From: Dactylonectria macrodidyma
Lineage: Eukaryota; Ascomycota; Sordariomycetes; Hypocreales; Nectriaceae
Direction of reading: 5' to 3'
Length of the DNA: 64,000 nucleotides
Assembly (NCBI GenBank): GCA_020744425.1
Contig: JAGMUV010000008.1
Coordinates: 1,240,001 to 1,304,000, forward strand
Shown: in pieces, positions 49,184 through 60,618 of the stretch
Layout of the letters: the number at the start of each line of letters is the position of its first letter
Numbering within the stretch: position 1 is the stretch's first letter
Translations under genes and position numbers: made by a program
Notes under the pieces: generated by a model
What the model was told of the DNA's origin: nothing
The model's database searches: none
The model's input: the letters and a program-made list of their open reading frames with translations, nothing else

Positions 49184-51437
49184 ATGGCCGCTGTCCAGCA
49201 AACCCGCACTCGCTCTGCACGTCTAATCAACAACATCACAAAGTCCTCCCAACATGCCAACGCCGGAGCTCCCCTCACCGCCAGCCATGCTCCAACGCCT
49301 GGTCCGTCGCCCATGTCGCTCTTCCTGACCAACCTGCGGCTTCTCGACCTCGATTTACGCCCGGACTGGCCTGGCATCGCACCTGAGACCTTTGCCGCCG
49401 GTGGCACGAGTGCCCAGGGACAGAAGAAGCGGGTACAATGTGTCGAGTGGGCCTTGTTCCAGCTCTTTGCCCTCTGGGATCCTGAGGAGACTAAAAAGGT
49501 GTGTTGCCAATTTGTATATAGAAGCTGCCCTTGGCTAATTGACCCCTCTGCAGAAGCTGAAACCCTTCTTTCCTCCTCAAGACCAAGTCCAATCTGTCAA
49601 CCTCCGAGCTGCCCTCCTCCGAGCTCTCGAGCAAGCCAAAAAGAATGGAGCCCTGGGAAGGGATGCCATTGTTCGAAAAACAATGCTGGACGAGTGCAAG
49701 GGCGAAAGGCTTGCGGAAGTCTTGGCCGCTTTTTCATCAGCTGTCCTGAAGCTCGTCGTGTCCCAAGAGATTCTCGCGAGCAGGGAACATGCTGCCTTGG
49801 CCTCTACACTTGCGATTGAAGATCGAGGCTACAAGAGCGACAACACAGAACTCGTTGCCATGGTCTTGGTACATAAGGCTGCCCTTAGTGGTGTATTGCG
49901 TGGCAAAGCCTCGGACAATGCTAGATTCCGTGATTTCTCCGAGCTTCTGAGCATCAAGGAAAGAGGTCTTGTGAGGAAGACTGAAGCTATTCAAGCCAAG
50001 CAAACTAAAGGAGGCAAGACCATTTCCGAAGATGCCAAGCTGGAAATGTGGCGCCTCATCCGAAATAATTGGTCCGGCAACGAGCGATGGATGGAGACAT
50101 TGCTTTATGGAGATGTTGGCGCAAAAAAGGACGGTCTCCTTGGCATGCCTTTCGACCGAGTCTGGCGCAGGGTTCAACAAAACCGACTGGCTGAGGTGGA
50201 GGAGCATGGCACCGGCCTCTTGGAGCAATTGGACGGCCGAGTTCGGGCTCAAAAAGAACGGCTAGAAAAGTGGGAAACCTTTCACAAGCGATTGTGCGAG
50301 GACCGACCAAGGCCGACTCCGTCGAAGCAAAAGCTTCAACAAAAGACAAAGGGCATTGACTTGGGCTTTGGAGCTCACGAAGCGCTCCAAGTAGGACGAG
50401 CTAGAAAGGCAACAGTCGGGACCCAGAAACCGACCCTCCACGACGAGTATGAAGATCTGGTTCGAGGGTTGGAGCTTGAGTTAACGACGGCACCACAAAG
50501 CTCAGCCTCACTCGCCTTTCTTCAACGCCCTGCACCGTCGAACTCGATGCATCAAAAGACACCCTCTGTGGATCAAGAGGCGGTATCAGAGGTGAGCGAG
50601 TATGATGAGGAAGAGCCTTTCCAATCAGAGCCCATCCAATCATTTCAGGCTCGACTCGACCAGTCTAGACGACAGCCATTGAGATCAAAGATTTCGCTTT
50701 CCGGGGAATGGTTTGCAGCAAATACCGCGTCAGGCTCAAGAAGCTCAACTGAACCTGATGAACTTGCATATGATGAGCCCGCTTACGATGAGGGTTCTCC
50801 GGAGCGCAGCACTTCTCCCGACATTGACAATGACCCTACGCCTGTTGCAGGATCTCCTGAACGACACATTGTACAGGAGCCCGAAGTGCTCGATCCAACT
50901 CTCAGAGATATGTCGCCTTCTCCGACGCAAGAGCTCGCTGATCAGATTCTCGAATCTATGGACCAAGCCTCTCCATCACCAACGAGGCGGCTTAAGCCAC
51001 GCCACACCCTCTCACTCGCGGAGCGTACCCGTCTCACCATGTCCCGTGGATCTTTGGCGTACCCTGAACAGGACGAACTTGACCTGTTAGGCCCCACACC
51101 AGTCAATGTTCCCATCGCAGACAGACGTACGACCATCGTTACAGACGAGCACGACGACCTCAGCAGTCGAACTCGAAAGAGCATGGCAGGCTTCGAAAAG
51201 GCCAAGCAAAAGGCGCAGCTGGAAAGGAGGAAATCACTGAGAAAGTCCAAGCTGCCACCCCGCAGGGAGGGCAGTTGCTTCCCCAAGGTGGTCGAGGAAG
51301 ACCAAGATCAGACAATGGTGGTTGAGGAGCTGATGGTCGAGGAGGATATGGAGGCGGTGTTTAGATCCCGGCCGAAGATTGCGGCTAGCCCTCTCCCGAG
51401 TCCTACTCGAGAATGGGATGCTGACGAGTACATGTGA
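49184..51437 (+). CDS. HAUS augmin-like complex subunit 6
   Basis: Subunit of augmin, which recruits gamma-tubulin to spindle microtubules for branching nucleation. Exon 1 is 49184-49498, a 55-bp phase-0 intron is 49499-49553 (GTGTGT..GCAG), exon 2 is 49554-51437 (732 aa). The HAUS6 N-terminal domain is clear: FLTNLRLLDLDLRPDWPGI (about 47-65), VQCVEWALFQLFALWDPEET and, after the junction, KLKPFFPPQDQVQSVNLRAAL, GRDAIVRKTMLDECKGERLAE. The middle (about 200-300) is helical and charged, and the remaining 400 residues are low-complexity with many Ser-Pro/Thr-Pro sites (for example SPSPTRRLKPRHTLSL), suggesting cell-cycle phosphorylation. The long disordered C-terminus is usual for fungal members. 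Upstream ORFs on the opposite strand are shadows. Confidence 0.88.
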
Positions 51438-51560
51438 CATGCGATGCGATCACGATAGAATGAATTTAGCGTTGATGCCATTTCCTTTTACGTCTCATAC
51501 ACATGCTCACGTCTAAATATTGTACAGTGACGCTCACAGGCCTAATATTCTACATGCTTC

Positions 51561-52344
51561 CTACCATCCTTGCTTTTTCAGCTCCATGACCCGGCTGACA
51601 GCGGCCTTGAAGCCAATCTTGAACCTGGCCCGCCATCGCTGACTCTTCAACCTCTTCTTCTTCAAACCCTTTCGCTCGTGGAACTTTTGGGAGTGGAACT
51701 TGGTCTTGATATGCTGTTCTCGCACCAACCTGCTGAGAATCCGGAGGGCCGACACGGGCGACGTGCCGGTGGTCTGGCTGGGGCGGCCCTTGATGAAGAC
51801 AGTTCTGCCCGTGACGGCCTTGGCTCGGATTATGGGGCGGTTCATGGGGTCGGAGCCAATGTCCTCGCCAAACGCCATGCTCTTGTTGGCGATGATGGAC
51901 GCAATGTCGAGGTTGAAGGGCCTGGCCGTCTTGGCTGCCGTGTACGGATGCTGCTGCTCGGTTGGCTTGAGAGCGATGTTGGCCAGGATGGAATCGGGAG
52001 GAGGGGGAGGAGGCGGCAGATCAGCTTCGGGTGAAGCTGCGGCGGGAGGTTGTTTCTTGGTTGGCCTCGGCGGTGCGGGGTTTCGGGCTTGAGGCTCCTT
52101 CTCAGTCGGCTGTCTGCGGGAGATGTTTCCCACGAGAGGGTTCATTCGCTTCGGAGGGGGAGCATCGCGGTCAAAGGGACCGGCTCGCAGGGCAATGGAC
52201 GTGGAAAAGGCCCGGTGTGAGGTCGGAGCTGATAGCCTCGACAGCATTGGGCTCGACAGCATTGCGCTGCCAAGTCGGGAGGTCGTAGCCCTAGCACATG
52301 TTAGTATTGACTTTGGGGGTTCGAGATTGAGCTGCATCTCACAT
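51561..52344 (-). CDS. MRP21: Mitochondrial ribosomal protein bS21m (Mrp21-like)
   Basis: Small-subunit mitoribosome protein of 243 aa. The start codon appears to be split by an intron: AT at 52343-52344, intron 52291-52342 (GTGAGA..CTAG, 52 bp, branch CTAAC), then G at 52290; the joined context CAAAATGGCT is an excellent fungal start. The N-terminus MATTSRLGSAMLSSPMLSRL with HRAFSTSIALR is a classic mitochondrial presequence. A Pro-rich stretch (about 65-115) leads to the C-terminal S21 domain: RPIIRAKAVTGRTVFIKGR, ALRILSRLVREQHIKTKFH, then the basic tail FHERKGLKKKRLKSQRWRAR. Reading through the intron gives in-frame codons to an upstream ATG, which would add a non-conserved, non-mitochondrial extension and is less likely. 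Confidence 0.85.
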
Positions 52345-52746
52345 TTTGCCACACGAGCTACTGCCAATTGCAATTGGCGGCTGAGGGTATTGTCGTCCGA
52401 GCTGGGTGTACTCGAGACAGGTGAGCTGCAAACGTAAAAGTCGCGAGACTTCGGATAAATGTTGATGCGGTGAGGCCTGGGGCTGGATTTTTTTGGAGCC
52501 AATCAAGGGTGGTGATCCACCACGAAAGAGACCTTCCTCGCTCAGCCTTGTGCAGCTTTGGAATTTCCATCCTCCAGCCGCTGATTGTGATTGCGCTGAG
52601 GAGCTTTTCTTTCCGTCATCTTTGGGCTTGGCCGTACATATATTGTGCTGTGGAATTGCCCTGCGTATTCTTGAGACGACCAATACCAACACGAACGAAT
52701 CCCGCGACCGCCTCGACGAGTGGCGTTTGCGCCGACGGCCGTAACG
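52345..52746. promoter_or_regulatory. Bidirectional promoter region, mrp21 / RBM25-like
   Basis: About 400 bp separate the start codons of two divergently transcribed housekeeping genes, so the segment must supply both promoters and leaders. No TATA box is evident, as is usual for such genes. Confidence 0.5.
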
Positions 52747-55185
52747 ATGGCATTCAACCCATATGGAAGTGAGTATAGCCCAATCCTCAAATGCGAGCTG
52801 ACACACTGACGGGTGCATGCAAGATAACCCTTATGGCGCGCCGCCCGCCTATGGAGGATACCCCGGATCGAACAATGCTGCCCCCGGCATGGCTCCCCCA
52901 CCGGGTCTAGGTACGCCTCTCTCGCGATGCGACGGCACCTACCATACACTGACACGACGCGCAGGACCTCCTCCAGGCATGTCTTCTGCTCCGGGAATGG
53001 CGCCTCCGGGTGTCCAGCAGTCTAGCGCCACGCAAGCTAATCGTCCAAGCGGCCTCCCACCAAACTTCCAAGCGCCCGCCAACATGCCCAACATCAACTT
53101 CAACGCGCCCGTGATCCGGCTCGGCACCGCTGCCGGTAAGTCTGGCCCCCCCGCCATGGGCGGCAGGGGCGACGGCATGTCCGGGTCGTCGGGCGGCGGC
53201 GGCGGCGGACGTCAGGGTCTCGGTATGGAGAGGGGGATGGACCAGGGCAGGGCCGCCGCCCGGGAGGTCATGCAGGTGCTGGTGCCCCCGTCCAACGAAG
53301 AGAAGCTGCGAACGATATTCATACACCAGATTTCCGAGGGAGTTGGCGGCGACGAGGGCATCGAGAGGATTCTGTCCGCCGTCGGCAAACTGCGCAAGTG
53401 GGACGCCGCCGTGAGCGTGACGGAGGAGCACCGGGGATCCAAGTTTGGCTTTGCCCAGTTTGAGGACACCGAGTCGCTCGCCGTCGCTATAAAGGTGTTG
53501 CACGACGAGGAGGTTCAGGTCCCCAAGAAGCGACAGCAGCCGTCGGGCGACGCGCCCAAGGACGATACGTTTGAAGGAATCGACAAGGTCAAGCTCCAGG
53601 TCACCGTCGATCCCAACTCGGTCAAGTACGTCGAGTCGTACGAAGAAAGCCGAGACGACTCGGGCACCACCGAGAGGATAGAAGCCGCCCGGGCTGCTCT
53701 CAAGGATGTGCTTCGGGACATGTTCTATCCTACCACTGCGACATCCGAAAAGGACATATCAATGGGCAACACCGAGTCTGGAGAAAACGTCGAAGTAGTC
53801 AACATCCCTCTGGCCCAAGATGACGAGCTTGCAGATATTCCCGCTGAGATGCGTGAGGTTGTGTCACAGGAAATTGCGGCCTTTCGCGAGCGGAGCAACA
53901 GACGGGATATGGAGCGACTGAAGAGGGAGGAAGAGATGGAAGAGCAAGAGCGGCAACGAAACGGCGCACCTAGGCCATCCCGCCTCGACTCGCCGCCTCC
54001 AGGCGCCAATATCATTCCCCTAGGACCTAGAGGAAGCGTGCCCAATGCCCCGTCGGGCCCCAAGGGCCAAAACGGACAGAACCGCGTCGCGTTTGTCAAC
54101 GGTGGCGTCTCCAACACGGATTATTCTGTTAACAGAGAAGACGAGGACACGGACGCCGACGACGAAGAGCTCCACCGCCGGCATCAGTCCAAGACCAAGG
54201 CCGACGCGGACAAAATGTACCTGGAGGCGGAGCGGAAATGGGGCAACCGGGAACGATCAAGGCAAGCCGCCCTCGAGCGAGAACGGGATCGTGACCGACA
54301 GGATGCGGAGTCGTTGGAGCGGAGGAAGCAGGAGCAGCTCGACCGGGAAAAAGCATGGGATGACGAGAAGGAATCAAGTCGCAAGTCGCACCCCTATTAC
54401 CGAGACCACGGCGACTGGGTGCGGAAGAGAGGCACGGATAGGGCTGAGGAGGAGGCGAGGGATGAGGCCGATCGACGAGCTGAGAATGACGAGCAACGCC
54501 GCGAGCAGGCAGCGATGGAACGGGCACGCGGCATGGCCGACTCGTTCCTGGACAAGCAGGCTCACGAGATGGAGGAGCGACAAGCTCCCTCGGTGTCGGC
54601 GCCCCAGCCCTTCAAGCTCTCCCTCGGTGCTGCAGCGCAAAAGGCCCAGGCGTCACGCGCGGCTCCCCAGCGACGCACCATTGCCGAAGTGGAGGGTCTA
54701 CTAGACGACGAAGAGGCGGATGCCTCGACGAAGCGACAGCTGATCCCGATTCAGTTCGAGCCGACGTCGGCATCGGCGTCGATGACGGAAGAAGAGATTT
54801 CCCAAGCGGTCAGGGCGCTGGCACAGGAGATTCCCTCCAACAAAGACGGTCTCTGGGAGTGGAAGGTCAAGTGGGACTACATGGAGGAGGGCATCGTGCG
54901 AGACAAGCTACGGCCGTTTGTGGAGAAGAAGATTGTCGAGTACCTGGGCGTGCAAGAGGAGATGCTGGTGGAGGCTGTCGAGGAGCACCTTCGGGCTCAT
55001 GGCACTGCTGCCGCCCTGGTGGAGGAACTGGAAGGGGTACGTTTTCCGAATCCGCACCAGTTGAACGTTGAACGAAGCTAACATGATGACAGGCGCTGGA
55101 CGACGAAGCAGAGGATTTGGTCAAGAAGCTCTGGCGCATGGTCATCTTCTTTACCGAGTGCGAGAAGCGAGGGCTGCCTGCTTGA
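52747..55185 (+). CDS. RBM25-like splicing factor (RRM and PWI domains)
   Basis: RNA-binding protein of the RBM25/Snu71 type, associated with U1 snRNP and 5'-splice-site choice (nucleus). Exons are 52747-52768, 52824-52910, 52965-55036 and 55093-55185 (757 aa). An N-terminal Gly/Pro/Met-rich region (PYGAPPAYGGYPG) precedes a divergent RRM at about 150-222 (KLRTIFIHQISEGVGGDEGIERI ending in KFGFAQFEDTESLAVAI). The middle is a long charged coiled region rich in Arg/Glu/Asp (RERDRDRQDAESLERRKQEQ-type), typical of RE/RD splicing proteins. The C-terminus has the PWI domain at about 650-750 (LWEWKVKWDYMEEGIVRDKLRPFVEKKIVEYLG, ending LWRMVIFFTECEKRGL), which needs the last exon to be complete. The second intron (52911-52964) is 54 nt with no in-frame stop, so its retention would insert 18 residues. 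Confidence 0.9.
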
Positions 55186-55853
55186 GCTATTGGATGAGTT
55201 GAGAGAGGCTTGCTTGAGCTACGGGACGGGTTGCGAGAGGCGAGAAGATGAAGAGGAACAATGATGGATTCGAATTGTACCACTAGCACGTATACACCAG
55301 GCTTGCGAATCCACGGAGTTTGCAAGAGAGACGGCTGGATCTTGATAATATTTGATTCTCGATGCCAGCACTGGGATTCCCCAGGGGAGCGGGAGGGCTG
55401 GCGTTGAATGATATTGCGAAAAGACGATTTGACTTTATTTGTGTTGATTTTGCTACAGTGATGGATTATTGTGAGGAGAACAATTGCTGGAAGACCATCT
55501 CCGAAGGATGACGTTGCGACAAGATTGGAGATGGTAACCGAGGTGCCGAGGTTCCCCACACTGGATCCAGAGGTGATAAATCTGGGGTAACGAACCACCG
55601 TTGATTTTGAGATAGACGTCGAGTTATCAAGATATCGGTGTTGAGTTGAGATTGCAATTGCACAAGACGATTAGTTGAAAGAATTGCACCCAGCTTGGCA
55701 TTACGTCGGATTAGTACCAGCATTGAGTGAGACGGGCTCTCGTACACACATTCACGACACGTCATCAACTCATCTATGCCAACCATCCACCACTCACACT
55801 TTGGCTCACACTTCTTCACTCTCAGCGTCACGACATTCCCGCAATCCATCATC
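55186..55853. other. Intergenic region
   Basis: About 670 bp: 3' UTR of the RBM25-like gene and promoter of the enoyl-CoA hydratase gene. No gene seen; the minus-strand ORFs here are shadows of downstream coding sequence. Confidence 0.5.
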
Positions 55854-56705
55854 ATGTCGCAGCACTTCTCCAGCCCTCCACCGTCCGTCCCCGACGTCAT
55901 CGTATCGTCGCCCAAGCCGCACGTGCTGCTGGTGACGCTCAACCGGCCCGCGCAGCTCAACGCCCTGCCGCGTCGCATGCACTTTGCGCTGGACCGCCTT
56001 TGGGCGTGGTACGACAATGAGCCCCAGCTGCGATGTGCTGTTGTTACGGGGAAAGGACGGGCGTTTTGCGCGGGGGCGGATTTGAAGGAGTGGCATGATG
56101 TGAATAACGAGAGGGAGAGCAACAAAGGAAGACAGGAAGAAGGGGGTGAGAAGTGGGCGGACAATGGCTTCGGCGGACTGAGCAACCGGCGGGGCAAGAA
56201 GCCCATCATCGCGGCGGTCAACGGGCTCTGCTTCGGCGGCGGCATGGAGATGGTGCTCAACGTCGACCTCGTCATCGCCAGCTCGGCCGCCAAGTTCGGC
56301 CTCCCGGAGGTCACCCGGGGCGTCGTCGCCATCGCCGGCGCCCTGCCCCGGCTGATCCGGAGCGTCGGCCGACAGAGGGCTTCGGAGATGGCGCTGCTAG
56401 GCCGGGCGTACACGGCGGCGCAGATGGAGGGCTGGGGGCTTGTGAATGCCGTTGTTGCACCTGAAAAGGTCCTCGAGGAGGCGTTGAACTGGGCGGCTGA
56501 GATGGCTGGCAATTCACCCGATGCTGTCATCGTCTCCCGCGATGGGTTGCTTGGCGGATGGGATGCCGAGGATCCCAAGGCGAGCACGGCGCGGGTCGAT
56601 CACGGACCGCTGTATCAAGGGTTGGATGGAGGTGAGAATATGAGGGAGGGCGTGTTGAGCTTTGTGGAGAAGAGAAAGGCGGTCTGGAAGAATAGCAAGC
56701 TGTGA
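55854..56705 (+). CDS. Peroxisomal enoyl-CoA hydratase/isomerase family protein
   Basis: Crotonase-fold enzyme, 283 aa, no introns. It probably hydrates or isomerises an unsaturated acyl-CoA in peroxisomal beta-oxidation or a related acyl-CoA pathway. The chosen ATG (55854, context ATCATGTCG) gives MSQHFSSPPPSVPDVIV; an in-frame ATG at 55776 would add 26 non-conserved residues. Visible family motifs are LVTLNRPAQLNAL, the first oxyanion-hole loop FCAGADLKEW (71-80), the second NGLCFGGGMEM (123-133), and LPEVTRGVVAIAGALPRL (150-167). Glu residues at 132 and 152 correspond to the two catalytic glutamates of hydratases, so catalysis looks possible. The protein ends in SKL, a canonical type-1 peroxisomal targeting signal. 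Its exact substrate cannot be told from sequence. Confidence 0.93.
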   Translation: MSQHFSSPPPSVPDVIVSSPKPHVLLVTLNRPAQLNALPRRMHFALDRLWAWYDNEPQLRCAVVTGKGRAFCAGADLKEWHDVNNERESNKGRQEEGGEKWADNGFGGLSNRRGKKPIIAAVNGLCFGGGMEMVLNVDLVIASSAAKFGLPEVTRGVVAIAGALPRLIRSVGRQRASEMALLGRAYTAAQMEGWGLVNAVVAPEKVLEEALNWAAEMAGNSPDAVIVSRDGLLGGWDAEDPKASTARVDHGPLYQGLDGGENMREGVLSFVEKRKAVWKNSKL

Positions 56706-58316
56706 GGATTCTTCAAGTAGTGAGTGGTCTATCTTAGTCGCGATATGATGGATACTCTGTGCAAACATGGCGGTTTTAATACACGATGAAGCTATCATGA
56801 TATCTACGTGTACTCAAGATCCTCTCATATCCAGATCAAGCTGGCACGATAAACCAGACCAACATCCAGTTCAATTCCGAGTTCTCCGGCTGCTTCCTGA
56901 ACATACATTTCGCCTTGCTAAAGCAGACAAGATCAGCTCCCCACCCAGCTGCATACAGACAAATGACAAGGCAAACGCCATCTCTCAGACCTGCTGTGGC
57001 GCCCCAGACAGCGACGGCCACGATTGCCGGCCCCAGATAGAGGCCCTTCCGAGCTGCAGATTGGCCCAATAGACTTGCCTGCTGAGAGTGGTTGATCTTT
57101 TTATTAGTCGGCCTAGGGACGGGCCCTCATCGATAGTGTCCCGCCGTACGGCCCTCCTATTGGCACACCGACTAAGACACAAGACAGCAATATCCACAGC
57201 GGGATGGACTTGTAGGGCGATCCGACATGGGCAAGTTGGCAGAATAGCGGCCAAGGGCGAATTTGACGCACAGTTCGCCAAGCTATTTGCTTGATGCGTC
57301 GGCCTAGTCATCCCGCGCGCATATTTGCCGTGCCGTCTCCGGGCGAATAATGACAGGTCTTCTTGTCCTCGCTATGCTGCATTCATTTTACTAGACCCGG
57401 GTCAATCTCGACGCTAATTGTCAGCCAAAGAAGGATAAATCCTCCGGGGCGGCACGTAGGAGTTGATTGGATTGGTGTTACGTAGGAGGCTGGAGGCTAG
57501 GAGATGGCGAACGACGGGCCGCAAGCTTGGGAAAAAGCAATATGACCTCACTGCCGTATCCCTTACGGCAGTGGAGGACTCATCACGGCAGTGCATGTTG
57601 AACCTCCGTGTCTGTTGGCATCTCATTTGTCTATTGTCGTCTTCCGAGACTGACCGGATATCATTTCATTGTGTTATTGCGGACTGCCGACTGTTCATCG
57701 GTCTTAAGAGCTGATCCCAGGGATAAACGCCATGAACGCCTCCCCATGCACCCGAGAGGAAAAGATCGCCGGATCTTCAACTGCTGAGAATGCCGGCCCG
57801 CAGGACTACCGACCGTAGCTTTAACCCACTGCGTCTCCTCTCAAGGGCCTATTTCCCTTCTGAGACATGCGTTTTCCCTCCCACCGCCCTGCATCGCAAG
57901 TGGCTGGCTACACTTGGTAATACCACTCGGGCTTTGCTGGATTGGAGGGATGTGAGACGGGAACGGGTCGGTCGTTGGCCACTTGCAGATGAATGGCTTT
58001 GCTCTTTGCCTACTTTGGCTGGCGATTATTTATTGTCTAGGGCGTCTGAGACAGTTGCAAGGATGTTCACGTCAGCATCTGAGAACAATATGGTTCATGA
58101 GCCCCCCGAAGTGTTGTGCATCGTTTGACGCTGCTTCTTTAGTAGGTCGTTGCTTGGTCGATGCTGTTGTCCAGCCCGGCCACACTCTCCCTCACACCGA
58201 CGTGCCATAAGGAAGTGTCAGCTACGCGAGCCGTTGATACGAGCAGGACTCTCGGACCCCGACTATTCATGCACACGGCATAAAACCCGCCTTTCTGTGC
58301 CACTACAGCTCTCACA
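56706..58316. other. Intergenic region, 1.6 kb
   Basis: No gene recognised. Contains a perfect 10-bp hairpin (57549-57573) and the promoter of the DUF2235 gene at its right end. ORFs such as 57790-58128 lack domain motifs. Confidence 0.5.
57549..57573. repeat. Perfect 10-bp hairpin with 5-nt loop
   Basis: CACTGCCGTA, loop TCCCT, TACGGCAGTG. A third partial copy (CACGGCAGTG) follows about 11 bp after the hairpin. It lies in intergenic DNA between two plus-strand genes; terminator, dyad operator or repeat remnant are possible. Confidence 0.7.
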
Positions 58317-60361
58317 ATGGATGCTTCGCATCTCGCCCCGGCCTCTGCGCAGCATGCCTCGGTCAGAGAGCACGCCCCGACCAAAGACGACAAGTTCGCC
58401 CCAAGACACGAGTCCCAGAGTCGACCAGACACACCCATTATGAATCCCGTACTTCCAGCCCCGCAACCTGGTCGAAAGCCTCATAAACTGGTTCTATGTT
58501 TCGATGGCACCGGTAACAAGTTCCACGGCGACGACAGCGACAGCAACATTCTCAAAATCTTTCGGATGCTCGATCGGACTGCCAATGATCAGTATCACTA
58601 CTACCAACGTACGGTGTATCTTTTAGAACTTGGCGACATAAACTGACAAGTTTTAGCGGGCATCGGCACCTATGTCGTGTCAAGGTCTCTCACTCATACT
58701 GGCATTCGCGCTCGGCTGAGCTCGTGGTATCAAAAGGCCAAGGACTCGGCCGTCGGATCCTCCTTTGATCAGCACGTCGTTGGCGGGTACCGGTTCCTAA
58801 TGCGATTCTACAACCGTAAGTATCGACCTTACTGCCATCACCATCCCAAATTCTATCCCTGACGTATCCCTGACTTCTAACCATAGCCGGGGACGAAATC
58901 TACATGTTCGGCTTCAGTCGGGGTGCCTACATCGCCCGCTTCCTCGCCGAAATGCTCGACTACATCGGCCTCCTGTCGCACGGAAACGAAGAGATGGTCA
59001 AGTTCGCCTGGAAAGCTTTTGCCGAATGGCAGGCCCGTGAGATGGTCTCGGGCTCGGGCGACGAGGCCGAACAAACGAGGCAGAAGCGGGACGAAATGTT
59101 TCGCTTCATGAAGGGTTTCCGCGAGACCTTTTCCAGGCCCGTCGGCAGGATTCGCTTCCTCGGCCTCTTCGACACGGTCAACTCGGTGCCGCGCTTCGAG
59201 ACGGCCTGGATGCAGCGCAGCAAGTTTCCTTATACCGCCAGAAGCTCTGCTAAAGTCATCCGGCATGCTGTGAGCATCGATGAACGCCGGGCCAAGTTTC
59301 GCCAGGATCTCATGTACCAGGACGGGCCGAACCGGAAGCATAACCACCTCCATTTCGGCAAGCTGGTGGACGATGTCAAAGACGCCACGCTGAACAAAGA
59401 CGGCCCAGACAAGGACCTTGAGCATGAGCGAGGGCGACGACCGAGTTATCTGAGACCTGACGAAGCTGAGAACGAAAAGGACGGTCCAGGGCGGGATCCT
59501 GGATCACACTACGCCCCGTATCGAGCTCGATCCAAATCGTGCCAGAGGACGCCCTCCAGGTCTACACAGCGGCCGGAATTCGATGCCATGTCCAATATGT
59601 CTAGAATCCCTGTCTCTGAAGTCGACCCTGATGACGACGGACAGGACATTGACGAGGTCTGGTTCTCTGGAGGACACGCCGACGTCGGTGGAGGCTGGGA
59701 GATGCTAGAAGATAGCAAGAGCGCCAGCCACATCCCGCTGGCGTGGATGGTGAGGGAGGCAATGAAGGCCGGGCTGCCGTTTGACCAGGACAAGGTCGCC
59801 GAGATGGGATGCTGCGCCGGGGAGTGTGACGATGTCGAGATGAAAGCCATCGACCCGCATACCGTCCCGGACATCCGCGTAGCCAGCAACGGCGGCGGAC
59901 CCAGCCGGACGCCGACGATGCCGAGCCTCGGGACGGACGACGACCGGCCCCACCACGGCTTCCACGGCATCATGCACGGCGCGTGCGGGGCCCGGATCCA
60001 CGACTCGCTCGAGTTCGGCCAGGGCCTCGGAAACCTGGCCGTAGCAGCGTGGAAGTGCATGGAGTACCTGCCCTTCCGTCGGATGGACCTGCAGAGCGAC
60101 GGAAGCTGGCGGCCGATTCGTTGGCCTCTTCCCTGCGGCGAGACAAGGGACATTCCTGACACGGTGCGCGTCCATGGCAGTGTGATTCGGCGCATGATGA
60201 TGGACGAGACGTATCGGCCGGGCAATCTGATTATCGGTGGAGGAGGAAGGGGAGTTAGGAGGGCGGAGGAGCATCATGGCATGGGGGATTGGGAGTGTGT
60301 TGCTGAGCCTGGAGATCCGGTGGGAGAGATTTGGGTTAGGAAGCCAAAGAAAGAGGAGTAG
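58317..60361 (+). CDS. DUF2235 alpha/beta-hydrolase (Tle1-like fold)
   Basis: Putative serine lipase/phospholipase-like hydrolase of 641 aa. Exons are 58317-58608, 58657-58815 and 58887-60361; introns are 48 bp (GTACGG..TTAG) and 71 bp (GTAAGT..ATAG). The core shows the DUF2235 signature in order: LVLCFDGTGNKF (59-69), YYQPGIGTYV across the first junction, the nucleophile elbow GFSRGA (159-164, Ser 161), FLGLFDTVNSV (Asp 246) and EVWFSGGHADVGGGWE (His 414, Asp 416). These would supply a Ser-Asp-His triad. No signal peptide or membrane segment is visible, so it is probably cytosolic. Bacterial members include type VI secretion phospholipases; fungal members are common but functionally undefined. 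A charged low-complexity insert (about 330-390) lies between the Asp and His motifs. It is tail-to-tail with the 999-aa gene, 257 bp apart. Confidence 0.88.
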
Positions 60362-60618
60362 TTGTTTGATCCAGGTGTTGCTATCATATAGCTTTGAGAA
60401 TAAGGATTTAAGGTTATAATTAAGCAATGCTGAAGGTCGTGTGTGACGTAGTTGCGAGCTCCTGCCCAATCTGGCGAGGAGCCGCCATTGACTCAACGCA
60501 GACTCCAAGTGGGCTGTTGATGGTTCGAATCATATACGACGAAGCTGCTACAGACTTGCCCCAAGATACACTCATCGGAATCAATCAAACATCGACTACG
60601 GGTTCCGCCACGTCCTCT

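Noticed and set aside
55466..56587. 373-aa minus-strand open frame over the enoyl-CoA hydratase
   Set aside because: Antisense shadow; the plus-strand frame has all crotonase motifs and a terminal SKL.
59509..60508. Two long minus-strand open frames over the DUF2235 gene
   Set aside because: Shadows of a GC-rich coding sequence; no recognisable domains.
60522..60531. GGTTCGAATC resembling a tRNA B box
   Set aside because: The flanking bases do not form a T stem and no A box or acceptor stem is present.
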